Positions 8,084-18,959 are shown, counted from the first letter of the stretch. The stretch: DNA of 64,000 nt from Sacculina carcini (GCA_916048095.2 OU696577.1:6127440-6191439); one strand, 5' to 3'. Translations and numbers: made by a program. The notes: a model not told the origin generated them from the letters alone.

Positions 8084-9086
8084 ATGACTCACCGCGGTAA
8101 GCGTTCTCATTCACACGAACGCATACAAGGAAGCTCCCACGCACATCAGCCGGACCCGCCGTTTACCAGCCGGGGATACATTGTCGCTGATGGGCATGAT
8201 GCCGCTAGCGATCAGTCCCAGTGGCTGTGGCAGCAGGTGTGCCGTGAACCAGTGGCGTAGTGTACGAGTGACGGAGGGTGTGAGACCCAGTCACTCACTA
8301 ACGCCAACTGCAGCGCACTGGAATGACAGGCTATGCCCTGTCTGTCGACCCGAAATCGACTACCCTACAGCGCGACGCTCGGTATAAAAACCTTCCGTCT
8401 TGCTAAGAGACGTCCGAGCTGGGAGTGCACCGCTAAGTGACACTAGACAGACTCGACGGTTTAAAGCGAACGTCTGACGCGTCAGAACCAAATGTGCTCA
8501 GGCCCACCTCTATGGGTTGTCTCGGAGGAATAACCGGCTACGGTACGGTACGGCTACGGTCTGTCTCGGAGGAATAACCGGCTACGGTATTCAGTCCAAG
8601 ACAGGCGGCAGATCACAATCTATCCTTGGCAAAACGCTGTGAGCGCGATGTGGTCTTTAAAAAGACTGAAATGTCTGTTGCGTAGGTTAATTCGCCTATT
8701 TTAAAAGGCAGCGGGGGCGGTACCGGTACCGTGGAGACTAGAGCCGACGACGTGAAAGAGAGGTTTATTGACGAAAGTGCACGCTTTATATACCGCACGT
8801 TGCAACCGTACGGTGTAGTGTTGCACGTGACGTCACTGCTACCGTGGGCAACATGATGAATATGTGTTTGTCTGACGCGCATGCGCGGCTAACATTGTGT
8901 GGTAAATACAACAGCAATAACAATCAAAACCATATACAAACACCGTGCACACATAATTGTTATAAAACGGAATTCATACGTAATGATTTTCGCGGTAATA
9001 CAGTGACAGTGATAAAGTGGCATTCATATAATTGGCAAATGTAAATACAATAAAACAGTGTACACAGTTGACATACAAGTTGACAC
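8084..9086. other. Flank with promoter-like words, no recognised gene
   Basis: A 58-codon frame (8084-8260, +) has no recognisable similarity. A TATAAAAA word lies at about 8382. A short direct repeat (TCTCGGAGGAATAACCGGCT...) occurs near 8519 and 8563. The minus-strand LTR-like promoter at 8764-8835 is listed separately. I cannot support a gene here. Confidence 0.35.
8764..8835 (-). promoter_or_regulatory. Possible LTR-type promoter: E-box/CRE, TATA box, AATAAA
   Basis: On the minus strand, in order: TGACGTCA (8828-8835) overlapping CACGTG (8824-8829), a TATATAAA box (8785-8792) about 35 bp downstream, and AATAAA (8764-8769) a further 16 bp on. A TATA box and a poly(A) signal so close together suit the U3/R region of an LTR. 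No partner LTR was found in the window, so this may be a solo LTR remnant. Confidence 0.35.
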
Positions 9087-10080
9087 TTGTACATGGAAAA
9101 AAAAGAATTGATGTGTGTGGCTACAACATTAGCCGATGCAACTGCCGTTGCAACATACAACGCAAGGACATTGATTGACGACTTACGACTGCACGAGCTT
9201 GCAAGACGTGCCGGTGACCCGGGCGTTTTCATCGTTTCGGTTCACCGTTGTCGCACCGCGGTACCAGCACAGCTAGAATCCGTTGACATAGGAAACTGCT
9301 GGTTTTTCTGGTTCTCTTCAACCTCGGTTGCCGGTCGGGGCGGTGTCGATTTTCCTGCTCTCGTCGATGGCTGTCAGATCGCTGATGAGTCGAGCATCGC
9401 CACAGCAGAATCATCATGGCCACTTTACAGATGCGTGACCAAGATACAGTACATACTGTAGCAGGTACTGCAGTACGTAACCTAGCCGATACAGGTACAT
9501 ACTGTATCGCCAACTGTTACCTGCCGACCGCCTGCTCAAATAACGTCCAGACTACAGAATATTGTCTCCATGTGATCACTGCGTTCACGACATGACGTCC
9601 TTGTTGTCGCCGGTGACATGAACGCCGACCTGCGCGCTGCTGTCAGTCTACAATACGGCCTGTCTCAACACCAGTCAGTGCACACGCAGCTGTTGGAGGA
9701 CTTTGTTGTCAGCAGTGATTTGGTTAAAGGCTAAATGGTTAAATGCCTAATTGACAGCTGCTACACGGAATATGCCGAAGCTTATGAACACACAGGTGTG
9801 CCCCGTGCAGCTCGCTGCCGCCTCAGAACCGACCCTCTCAGGCTTCGCAGCTGCTGCTGAAGCGGCACCTGCGACAGCTTGGCCACACACTGCGGCGACC
9901 ACAAACACCGCTGGCGACTGTGTTGATGAACCCGCCGAACGAACCTCTCCGCCGCGTTACAGCGTCTCGCCTCACATACCGCAAACATCTGGTGGCTGAT
10001 TTGCGATGCATCGGCCTGACACTCTGTCGCGCCGAACCGCAGCCGGGTCCGCACTATGTGATGCCGCCTCCCGTAACTAG
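9087..10080 (+). pseudogene. Broken RTE-type LINE: endonuclease domain and C-terminal end
   Basis: 9120-9470 reads as an AP endonuclease start: VATYNARTL, DDLRLHEL, then a weak IxxVHR in place of the usual IxLxEVR. After a frame break, about 9600-9640 gives VVAGDMNADLRA, the GDxNA motif of the same domain. The reverse transcriptase core is missing. From about 9850 a frame with LRQLGHTLRRP and LTYRKHLVADLRCIGL resembles the C-terminal end of RTE/CR1-type LINEs (LxWxGHxLRxP ... R-x-x-L-x-x-DL). Stops and frameshifts rule out function. It sits downstream of Tollip in the same orientation and ends before the TA repeat that precedes the Tigger element. Confidence 0.65.
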
Positions 10081-10193
10081 AATATGCGAGTTTGCCTCTC
10101 TTGTCGTAGTTGTATGTTTATCATTGTGTTGCCTTCTGTGTGTGCACGGGCGCTCAGTATTCCTTTTCATTTTTCTGAATAATGTTTCTGTGC

Positions 10194-10198
<5 letters not shown>

Positions 10199-10239
<41 letters not shown>
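10199..10239. repeat. (TA)n microsatellite at the left end of Tigger
   Basis: About 20 TA units directly abut the Tigger terminus at 10240. Tc1/mariner/pogo elements insert at TA, so this may be the expanded target. Confidence 0.9.
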
Positions 10240-10242
<3 letters not shown>

Positions 10243-10500
10243 TAATACCTCCGCTGACGAACGCTTCAGCTCACGAACTTTTCGCCTCACGAACATTAAA
10301 TTCGCGAGTATATATTCTCGGCTGACGAACTAGTTTTCGGCGGACGAACCAAACCACGCGGTCGAACAGCGCCACGGTGGCGGCCACGAGAAGCTGACGC
10401 ACGCTGAGGGGGTCCCAGTTCGTCACTGCCTTTCGTCGAGTGCACACGTGGTTTGTCTTTGATAGATATTTTGGACCATATTGAGTGTAGTTTTGCTATT

Positions 10501-10782
10501 ATGGGTCCGAAAAAGACCCCACCACAGGCTAGTGTTGAGCCTAAGAAAAGATTAAAGAAAATTACGATCGAGCAGAAGAAGGAGATCATTGAAAAACACG
10601 AACGAGGTGTGCGTTTGTGTGACTTAGCGTCCCAGTACCAGTACGCTAAGTCTACTATTGCTACCATCCTGAAGAACAAGGAAGCTATTATGGGTGCGTG
10701 TGTGACTAAGGGTGTTTCTGTGTTGTCTAAGCAACGGTCTCAGGCAATAGAAGAGGTTGAAAAACTTCTGTTGATTTGGATA
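10501..10782 (+). pseudogene. Tigger transposase, N-terminal CENP-B-type DNA-binding part
   Basis: From the ATG at 10501 the frame encodes KKRLKKITIEQKKEII, a RGVRLCDLASQYQYAKSTI helix-turn-helix, then EKLLLIWI, where it is cut by the Ty3-A LTR at 10783. This is the CENP-B_N/pogo HTH that recognises transposon ends. After the retrotransposon and one copy of the GATA target are removed, the frame continues at 15569 with NEKQLAGDSVSESII, exactly as in Tigger proteins (second HTH). Confidence 0.9.
10779..10782. repeat. Target-site duplication of Ty3-A (left), GATA
   Basis: GATA here and GATA at 15565-15568 directly bound the two LTRs. Four to six bp is usual for Ty3/gypsy elements. Confidence 0.8.
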
Positions 10783-11207
10783 TGTGGTGGCGTAGACCAC
10801 ATTGAATTTCAGAGTCAGATGCACAACAACAGTGTATTCTTATCACAGCAAATATCAGCGAACAATTGCCTGGTGACCGGAATTGTGCCGGGTTATATAT
10901 GCTCGGTCACATGACCTTTCACACGATTACGTGACCATTCACACGGTCATACTCACACACACGCTCACACGCAGTCAACAGTACAAGTGCATACACACAG
11001 ACATACCAGTTAAGTAGACACATACATCCAGAACACACACAAGTGGCCGAAGACTAACTACACACAGACATACTATTCACTTGGCATACATACACACCAG
11101 ACACGCACACAAACGGGCGAAACGTACACACACACAACAGGACACACTCACACACGCTCGCAAACATACAAACGGCGACACACGAACATACAAAGTATGA
11201 CGCCACA
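10783..11207 (-). repeat. 3' LTR of Ty3-A
   Basis: 425 bp, TGTGGTGGCG...GACGCCACA as read on the plus strand, so the ends are short inverted repeats. It is rich in ACAC words on the plus strand. Confidence 0.92.
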
Positions 11208-13011
11208 ATACTCCGCCGCCTGAGAACGGAGTTCATACAATGTCAGCCGAGCAATGAAGCGCTACATAGGTCTCATATACCGCATGCAATGACATTCACA
11301 CATTCATACGTAAAATCAAACCATGTTATTGGAGCGCATCGAACGTAAACAAACACAATACAATACAGATTGTGCGAAGAAACAAAGGACGATATATACG
11401 TTAAAATTCCTACATTTAAAAGTAGACAAAATCAGGGTGTTGTTTGAAACGCACCTTGCGACCAGACCTGTTGACTGCAGTAGGCGGGCTTGAGCGCGGA
11501 GCAGGCACAGGTGGTCTTTTGACGTCAGCAGCGGCAGGTCGCTGACTCACTGGTGCTGTACGTTTTGCATCATGCTCATGCCGGTCGTTGATGTACGCCG
11601 GTTTCAGACGGTCAACAGATACGGTGTCATGCCGCCCGCTTGGTTTCTCCAACACAAACACCTTCTCTGATCGCGACACCACTCTGAAGGGTCCTTGGTA
11701 CGGAGCCTCCAGGGGGCGTCTCACTCTGTCCACTCTCACCCATACATATTTGCACGTCTGCAAGTTTTTGGGCAAGTATACTTGAGGTTGAGAATGGTGA
11801 GAACCGGCAGATGAGGAATGGAAGTCGATTTGTAGCAATGACTTGGAGAGCTTCTGAATGAACTCATGCTGAATGTGCGGTTGTGATGAGTTGAGACAAA
11901 TGCGAGGAAAGAGGAGACTGGAACCTGTGATGGCCGTAAATGGTGAGTATCCACTGTCATTTGGGATGGCACGGAGTCCTAGCAAAACAACAGGGAGACT
12001 GCGAATCCAATCTTGTCCTCGTGCAATGAGTGCCGCTTTCAGCGTGCGATGAGCTCGCTCTATTAAGCCATTCGCAGACGGTCTACAGGCTGTTGTGCGG
12101 AGTCGATGAAAGCCTATAATTTTAGATAATTCGTCAAACAATGCAGACTCAAATCGGGTGCCGCGATCTGTCACAACATACAGAGGCACATCAAATCGGC
12201 TGATCCACGTTTCCATGAACGCGGCTGCAATCGTTGTAGAATTGATGTCTGAAATCGGAGTAGCTTCCAGCCAACGCGTGGCGCGATCAATACATGTGAA
12301 CAGGTATCTGCATGGTGAAGTGTACAGTTGACCGTGAGGTGTTGACACTGGTAAGGGACCGACAATGTCAATGTGCACTGTTTCGAACCTGCTCGATGGT
12401 TGACTGAAATCTTGCAGCTTGGTCTTGGTATGCCTGTGCACTTTTGATTGTTGACACTGAGTGCACGATTTGACCCATTCCCGAATATCGTGGTCCATAC
12501 CAGGCCAAAAGTAACGGGACTTGATCAGTCGCAGACTTGCTTTGGTACCTGGATGAGCGAGTTGGTGAAATTGTACGAACAATGCTTTACGGCATGACTG
12601 AGGTACGTACGGACGAGGATGAAGTGTGGACATCTCACAGAGTATTTTCTTGTTATCACCGAGAGGCTGATCTCGCAGGCGATCAGCATAAGCTGATATT
12701 TCAGGATCATCCACCTGTTGTGCGGCAATACCAACGAGATCAAATGCATCCACTTCAATGCTATTGACAGCGCGCGAGAGGCAATCTGCCACGATGTTGT
12801 CGCCACCGCGTATGTACTGAACATCTCGAATATACTCAGTGATGATGTTCCAGTGCCGCTGCTGTCGATCTGATTTGGCAGGACGAGGGCTGTGAAATGC
12901 AGAGACGAGCGGCTTGTGATCAGTGAATAAAATCACATTTTGACCTTCCAGAAAGTGCCGAAAATGGATAACAGCCAGAAACGCAGCAAGCAGTTCTCTG
13001 TCATACACTGA

Positions 13012-13014
13012 TTA
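13012..13014 (-). other. Nonsense codon in Ty3-A pol
   Basis: The frame ...SDAQKK is followed by TAA, then SVYDRELL in the same frame. The homologous codon in Ty3-G is TAC. Confidence 0.85.
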
Positions 13015-15118
13015 CTTTTTCTGTGCGTCGCTGAGTTTTTTGGAGTATAATTCTATGGGCACCGGCTCGCCGTCAATCATTTGATGGAGAGCTGCGCCGG
13101 CGGCCACAGACGAACAATCAGTTACCAATTGGTACTCATGACATTGAGATAATGGGTGAGCCAGCGTAAAGGCGTTCTGCAGAGCAGCCTTCAACTTGTC
13201 GAAAGCAATGCTGTGATCTTCCGTCCATGGCAGCGAAGTTGATTTTGGATGTTGTTTTGCCAGCTCACTCAAAGGAAAAACAATGTCTGCAAATTTGGGT
13301 ATCATTCTGCGGTAATACCCCGCCATGCCGAGAAATCGACGCAACGCAGCGGAATCTTTTGGAATCGGCGCGGCTGTTATTGATGTCACCTTGTCGGTTG
13401 GTGGCTGTATACCGCTGACAGTAACACTGTATCCCAGAAAATTCAGTCTAGGCTGATTGAATTCGCATTTTTCCAGCGATAAGCGCAGCTCATTGGCGTG
13501 TAACACGCGGAAGACTTGCTCCAAGTGCTGGGCATGCTGATGCTCATTCTCTGATGCGACCAGAATGTCGTCGAGGTATATGAACACAAATGGTAGGTCA
13601 CGAAATATAACGTCCATGTACCTTTGAAAAGTACAGCCAGCGTTCCGCAGACCAAACGGCAAAAACAAATATTCGTATAACCCGAATGGCGTTATTACAG
13701 CGGTTTTCTCAATGACATTTGGCGACATCGGAATCTGATGATATGCGCGCATCAGATCCAAACGACTAAAGCAGTTTGTACCATGCAGTTTTGCCGACAA
13801 GTCCTGTATTCGCGGAAGGGGGTACCTATCTGGTACAGTGCAGGCATTCAGTGACCTGTAGTCACCAGTGACTCTCCATTCACCGAGAGATTTTTTTGCG
13901 ACCAGATGGATTGATGACGCCCATGCCGATTTTGAGGGTCGGACGATACCGGCGTCCAGGATATTCTTGAATGTCTCCTTCGCAGCACGCAGTTTCTCTG
14001 AAGAAAGACGCCGTGCGGACGCGAATGTCGGCGGTGAACTGCCAGTGTCTATTGTGTGTTGGACGTTATGTAGACGTGATTGTTTTGATAATGGCTGCTG
14101 AGGCATGAATACTTGCGAAAATCGTTCAATTAAATTATGGATATCAGAAGATAAATGCGAAGAATCATTCACCACGTAGATGGATGAATGAGAGGTGGTC
14201 TTACCGACTGTTCGCAGTTCTGTTGAAGGATCGTTGAGCAGGCACCTCTTACAGTCGACCAACAAGCCGAAATTACGCAGAAAGTCGTTTCCTAGCAGCG
14301 CTTCGGTGACGTCGGCAACCACAAACGTCCAGAGGTACGAACGACGCAAACCTCGTACAGGTATTCTCGTTGTTATTTGGCCATTTACCGTTATTTTATG
14401 GCCCGTCGCTGTACAGATACTGACCGGTGTAGACTCCATTGAATGACCTGCTGCTTGCGATTTTTTAATTATTGAGACAGCAGCACCTGTGTCAACAATG
14501 AAATTGAGTTTACTGGCTCCCAATTGAGCCAACATTCCGAACAGCGGCTGATTGGATGATGCCATATTGACTGCCATTGTGGTATCAGTCTGATGGGAAG
14601 CAGGAGCCGGAGAAGAACGAGATGAGCACTGACCGTGTTGCTCCAGTTTATTTTTCGGCCACTTGCGCCATCGTCTGTGCGGTCTGGAGACATCGCCTCC
14701 GACGCTATGTGCGCGGCAAATATTTGTATGTCGTAAAGACATTGTATGTCGTTTTCGCTGGTACGGCTGCCGATGAGTGTCATCAGGCTCTGAATCTGCT
14801 CCATTTTGTTGACGCGTCGAGTTATTTGCCGACTCGGGCCGGGTGAAAAGAGCGATCACTTGAGACCTGAGATCTGAACATGATCGGCTCTGGAGACATT
14901 CCTGCGTCAAACGACTAGTTACATATTTAGGCAGGGCAGACATAACATGAGACAATCTGGTTTCATTTGACGTTATGCCAGCTATGATAAACTTGGCTTC
15001 AATGCATATAAACCATCCATTCACTGCAGTTTTATCAAACCGGGATGGATCGATGGACGTGTCACATATATGGGACGACATACCTGAAGTCGTAGGACTG
15101 TTCATAGCAGAGGTTGCA

Positions 15119-15136
15119 ATCACGTCGGGGTCACCA
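15119..15136 (-). other. Primer-binding site of Ty3-A (tRNA-Trp type)
   Basis: The minus strand reads TGGTGACCCCGACGTGAT, three bases inside the 5' LTR. I recall this as the tRNA-Trp primer site described for CsRn1-group elements. It agrees with the clade suggested by the pol sequence. Confidence 0.8.
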
Positions 15137-15139
15137 AAA

Positions 15140-15564
15140 TGTGGTGGCGTAGACCACATTGAATTTTAGAGTCAGATGCACAACAACAGTATATTCTTAT
15201 CACAGCAAATACCGGCGAACAATTGCCTGGTGACCGGAATTGTGCCGGGTTATATATGCTCGGTCACATGACCTTTCACACGGTCACGTGACCATTCACA
15301 CGGTCATACTCACACACACGCTCACACGCAGTCAACAGTACAAGTGCATACACACAGACATACCAGTTAAGTAGACACATACATCCAGAACACACACAAG
15401 TGGCCGAAGACTAACTACACACAGACATACTATTCACTTGGCATACATACACACCAGACACGCACACAAACGGGCGAAACGTACACACACACAACAGGAC
15501 ACACTAACACACGCTCGCAAACATACAAAAGGCGACACACGAACATACAAAGTATGACGCCACA
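15140..15564 (-). repeat. 5' LTR of Ty3-A
   Basis: 425 bp, 98% identical to 10783-11207. It contains the E-box palindromes and TATA box listed separately. Confidence 0.92.
15250..15293 (-). promoter_or_regulatory. Ty3-A LTR core promoter: two E-box palindromes and a TATA box
   Basis: Minus-strand order: GGTCACGTGACC (15282-15293), GGTCATGTGACC (15262-15273), then CATATATAACC (TATA box around 15250-15257). The central CACGTG with flanking GGT/ACC is a bHLH-zip site. The same arrangement is kept in the Ty3-G LTR, while the 3' LTR of Ty3-A has a damaged first palindrome. Confidence 0.65.
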
Positions 15565-15568
15565 GATA

Positions 15569-15971
15569 AATGAAAAGCAGCTAGCAGGTGACAGTGTGAG
15601 TGAGAGTATCATCGCCGAGAAGCCATCGAGGAGCCATTCAGGAGTTGTCATCTCAGGACTAGGAGATGGATGCAGCATCAAGTGAGGGCATCAAGACCAT
15701 GTTAGCTAAGTGGAGTGATGTGTAGGCTTTTATCGAACAGTACCATTCTAAAAAGACTGTGGCTATGAGAATCATCGACATGATGAATGATAATGTGATG
15801 CCTCAGTTTCGTAAGACCATACAACTGAGAAAGCAACAGGTGTCAATTAAGAGGTTTCTAGTCAGCAGAAAGGATAAAGAGTCACCTTCTAAGAAGCACA
15901 GAAGAGAAGCCACACCGGAGGTTGAGTTACCTACAGTGCTTATGGAAGTTGACTCTCCTTCCAAACAGTAA
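15569..15971 (+). pseudogene. Tigger transposase, rest of the second HTH fused to the C-terminus
   Basis: 15569 resumes the interrupted frame, but only about 30 residues later it is joined to the family's C-terminal region: a KTMLAKWSDV block, a TAG stop at 15721-15723, then AFIEQYHSKK and an open frame at 15759-15971 with MRIIDMMNDNVMPQFRKTI and SIKRFL. The roughly 250 residues carrying the D,D,D catalytic triad are absent, so a deletion rather than decay removed activity. The stop codon is an independent lesion. Confidence 0.85.
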
Positions 15972-16340
15972 CTCCCTCCCTCCCTCTTATTTCTGTTATT
16001 ACAATTCGTTCGTTCAATACAATTATTTCATTACAATTCGTTTCATTTATTACAATTCGTTTCTTTGATTATTTTCGTTTATTTCTTTTATTACAATTCG
16101 TTTCTTTTATTATTTTCGTTTATTTCTTTAATTACAATACAATAAAACATTGATTATACATAAAATAAGGTATTTTTTAGTCTTAAGGCTTATTTAATAG
16201 AAAATTATGTTTTATGGGGACCTGGGAACGGATTATTTTGATTTGTATGGTTTCTTATGGGAAATAAATGTTAGGAAGGCGAACTTTTCGCCTTACGAAC
16301 ACTTTCTGGGAACCAATTATGTTCGTGAGCCGAGGTATCA

Positions 16341-16343
<3 letters not shown>

Positions 16344-16423
<80 letters not shown>
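16344..16423. repeat. (TA)n microsatellite right of Tigger
   Basis: About 40 TA units between the Tigger end (16343) and the inverted-repeat arm starting CAGTGAG at 16424. Confidence 0.92.
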
Positions 16424-16426
<3 letters not shown>

Positions 16427-16599
16427 TGAGAGAGAGTGTGTGTGTGAGGGATTGTGTTTGAGTGTGTCAACGTCTTATTGTGCCCGTGTGATCGTGTATG
16501 GTTTAATTTTGTATAGCGTGCGAGAGTGTGTGAGCGAGTATGTGTAGTTGTTTCGGTGTGTGTGTATGCGTTTAGTGAAATGTGCATGCCCCGTGGCGG
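16424..16599 (+). repeat. Left arm of a 176-bp inverted repeat
   Basis: The reverse complement of this arm is found at 18784-18959 with no mismatch that I could find. It begins CAGTGAGAGAGAG and ends CCCGTGGCGG. The arms enclose 2.2 kb containing the mariner remnant, a TA repeat, 0.8 kb of unknown sequence and a CA repeat. Confidence 0.9.
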
Positions 16600-17663
16600 T
16601 AAATATATATAAAAACCAAAATAGTTGTGATTTTGTTATAATTCATTTCACATATCATCTTACATTCTCTGAATTTATTTATTAAACTGTTTTAAAGATG
16701 ACATCGGCCAAGTGATTGCCTCCATTGTCAATGCACTGAGCTACCCGATTCTTGAAGTTTCCTTCCACTCTTTCGAGCATATCGACGGGTATGTCGGTGA
16801 TGGCTTGGCGAATTTTGTCCTTTAGATGAAGCAGGGTCTGTGGGCGATCAGCATAAACGATGGATTTCAGGTAGCCCCACAAAAAAAATCACATGGAGCC
16901 AAATCAGGCGAGCGCGCAGGCCACAGAAGATCACCTCTCAAGGATATGAGACGCTCAGGGAAATGCTCCCTCAAAAGTTTCATTGACCCTCGCGCTGTGT
17001 GTGCTGTGGCTCCATCTTGTTGGAACCACACATTACCAATGTCCATTTGCTGGAGGCTTGGGAGAAAAAAGGTTGCAATCATCTCCCTGTAGCGAGCTGC
17101 ATTCACCGTAACAGTGCCTCCATTTTCTTCGAAAAAGTAAGGACCAATTATCCCTATTCTTGAAAGTGCACACCACACAGTGACACGTTCACAATGGAGT
17201 GGTCTCCGATGAAGTTCATGTGGATTGTTAGCGCTCCAATAACGCATGTTTTGCTTGTTCACACAGCCAGAAATGTGAAAGTGAGCTTCATCACTAAAGA
17301 ACACCAGCGCGTCGTGAGGTAAGTTTTCACGGAGCGCTTCACATGCATTTCGGCGGGCATCAAAATCGCGTTCACCCAGCTCCTGCGCTACAGCCATTTT
17401 GTAGGGATGAAAATTAAGATCTTGGTGAAGAATTCGTCTCACGGTGCGGTCAGACATTCCCAGAGCAGCTGCATGTTTCCGCGCCGAGCGCCGAGGAGAT
17501 CGGAGGAATGACTCTCTCACCTTTTCAACATTTTCTGGAGTTCTGGCTGTCTGATGACCTCCTGACCCGGTTTTTGCCACACTTCCACTCAGCCTGAATG
17601 TGTTCACCCACGACACAATTGATTGCCGGCCAGGCGCGGGACGCGCGCGATGAATATTGAACC

Positions 17664-17666
<3 letters not shown>
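16600..17666 (-). pseudogene. Mariner-family transposase, D,D41D type, 5' truncated and frameshifted
   Basis: The minus-strand frame from about 17666 down to 16890 has an HTH region (WVNTFRLSGSVAKTGSGG, then MSDRTVRRIL), FSDEAHF with the first catalytic Asp, WFQQDGATAHTAR with the second, and RSPDLAPCDFF with the third. I count 41 residues between the second and third Asp, so D,D41D rather than the D,D34D of classic mariner; this matches the rosa-like group as I know it. A homopolymer of eight T (minus strand, about 16882-16889) is one short. The frame then continues in another phase (16682-16882) with WGYLKSIVYADRP and a natural end. The N-terminal ~50 residues are lost at the TA repeat (17666-17728). 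Terminal inverted repeats were not identified. Confidence 0.85.

Positions 17667-17728
<62 letters not shown>
17666..17728. repeat. (TA)n microsatellite truncating the mariner
   Basis: About 31 TA units. Transposase-like reading stops at its left edge. Confidence 0.9.
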
Positions 17729-17731
<3 letters not shown>

Positions 17732-18582
17732 GTACACACAGGTGATACGGCAGCGCCAACTATCACCACTGCTCGCTGGTCTGGTCAACTCAACAATGAC
17801 ACCAGTGTGTGGCTAACGTCTTGGCTAATTCCTTGACATAATTTTGTCAACATTGTACTGCCTATTTGCGGAACCGAGCGAGGTATGATGTCATTCATCC
17901 TTGGCCGATCCGTGCGTGTCGCGCGCGGAAACATCGTGACGAATTCACCAAGTGAAGCAGACGAACGGAAATAATTCGGAACAATAAAAATAGAAAGACG
18001 TGAAAAAAGAGAATGCCGACTGTTCCACACGCGGCTATAGTATAAGTCGTTGGCGTTTCAGTGCGTTCCAAACATATCACATCAATCATTACATTTCTTA
18101 TCTCGTCAAAACCTTAGTTGTTCATGGATGCATATTGTAGAAGACGGATAAGTACGAGTTCATAGAAAATGCTGATTTGGAAGCATGTGCATGCAAGAAG
18201 CTCCCGAATAGTCCAGGACCGGACTCCCGCCATCACTGTAGACGGGCTCACTGAGGACAGTGTCGATCAAACATATATCCGGCTATATAATAGGTGTGAA
18301 TAATAAGAATAATACGAGCAACGGATGTCAAGAATAGTCACTGGCGGCACCAAAGGGGTGCTTGGAGGATTCAGCGTCACCAATAATGTGTAGAGTAGTT
18401 AAATTCCATATGTTCCCTCTGCGAGTTTACATTGGTTTGTGTGAGAAAACAAAAATCTAAGCTATATTCAGACAGTAGTAGGCGCACGTGGGCATCACTG
18501 CCCCACGCGCGCCTACAAGACGTCACACTCCAACAGTCAAACCTAGAACACCGGTTCCCGGCTCACACCGTGACACACGGGA
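17729..18582. other. Unassigned sequence between the mariner and the CA repeat
   Basis: No gene is recognised. A minus frame at 17785-18030 (81 codons, with RPRMNDIIPRSVPQIGSTML) has sequence of normal complexity, but I cannot match it to any family. It could be a remnant of another element. The rest shows no repeat structure. Confidence 0.4.
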
Positions 18583-18724
<142 letters not shown>

Positions 18725-18783
18725 GCGCATAGGCCTAACTCCCATCGCCACAGCCAATCAGCGGCGAGCCGGTCAATCGCTCG

Positions 18784-18959
18784 CCGCCACGGGGCATGCA
18801 CATTTCACTAAACGCATACACACACACCGAAACAACTACACATACTCGCTCACACACTCTCGCACGCTATACAAAATTAAACCATACACGATCACACGGG
18901 CACAATAAGACGTTGACACACTCAAACACAATCCCTCACACACACACTCTCTCTCACTG
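18784..18959 (-). repeat. Right arm of the 176-bp inverted repeat
   Basis: Exact reverse complement of 16424-16599 as far as I can compare. Confidence 0.9.

Larger units (their letters stand above)
11416..15159 (-). pseudogene. Ty3-A gag-pol polyprotein with one in-frame stop
   Basis: One frame of about 1245 codons, broken only by TAA at 13012-13014. The sister copy Ty3-G has TAC (Tyr) there, so this is a point mutation. From the N-terminus: a short gag with [17 protein letters not shown] and a poorly kept Cys/His region at about 14690-14760; protease [10 protein letters not shown] near 14490; RT with [21 protein letters not shown] and YLDDILVA near 13565; RNase H TDCSS ... TDHKPLVSAF near 12920; integrase HHCC (HQLAHPG ... 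CTQCQQ) near 12480-12600, then D,D35E residues in VHIDIVGPLP, TDRGTRF and LIERAHR. The likely initiator ATG is near 15103, just behind the primer site. Readthrough of the stop would be needed for RNase H and integrase. No env follows. Confidence 0.9.
10783..15564 (-). mobile_element. Ty3-A: CsRn1-type LTR retrotransposon, 4.8 kb
   Basis: Two 425-bp LTRs (10783-11207 and 15140-15564) with TG...CA ends differ at about 8 positions (98%). The order on the minus strand is LTR, AAA spacer, tRNA-Trp primer site, gag-pol, LTR. Domain order is protease, RT, RNase H, integrase, as in Ty3/gypsy. A single nonsense codon interrupts pol. 11208-11415, between the stop of pol and the 3' LTR, is non-coding. 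A second member of the family is Ty3-G at 48631. Confidence 0.92.
10240..16343 (+). mobile_element. Tigger (pogo) DNA transposon, internally deleted and split by Ty3-A
   Basis: Terminal inverted repeats: the left end CAGTAATACCTCCGCTGACG starts at 10240, and the right end, read on the minus strand from 16343, is CAGTGATACCTCGGCTCACG. TA flanks both sides. Without the 4786 bp of Ty3-A plus one target copy, the element is about 1.3 kb. That is half the length of an autonomous Tigger, because the catalytic DDE core is missing. It is therefore non-autonomous as well as interrupted. 15972-16200 is AT-rich non-coding 3' sequence with repeated ATTACAATTCGTT words. Confidence 0.85.

Noticed and set aside
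8084..8260. 58-codon plus frame behind Tollip
   Set aside because: No motif, no promoter relation that could be shown.
10054..10333. Frames with runs of Ile-Tyr
   Set aside because: Translation of the TA microsatellite. The same applies at 16207-16587, 17525-17788 and 52783-53038.
17785..18030. 81-codon minus frame of normal complexity
   Set aside because: No family recognised and no companion frame. Kept only as a note in the unassigned stretch.
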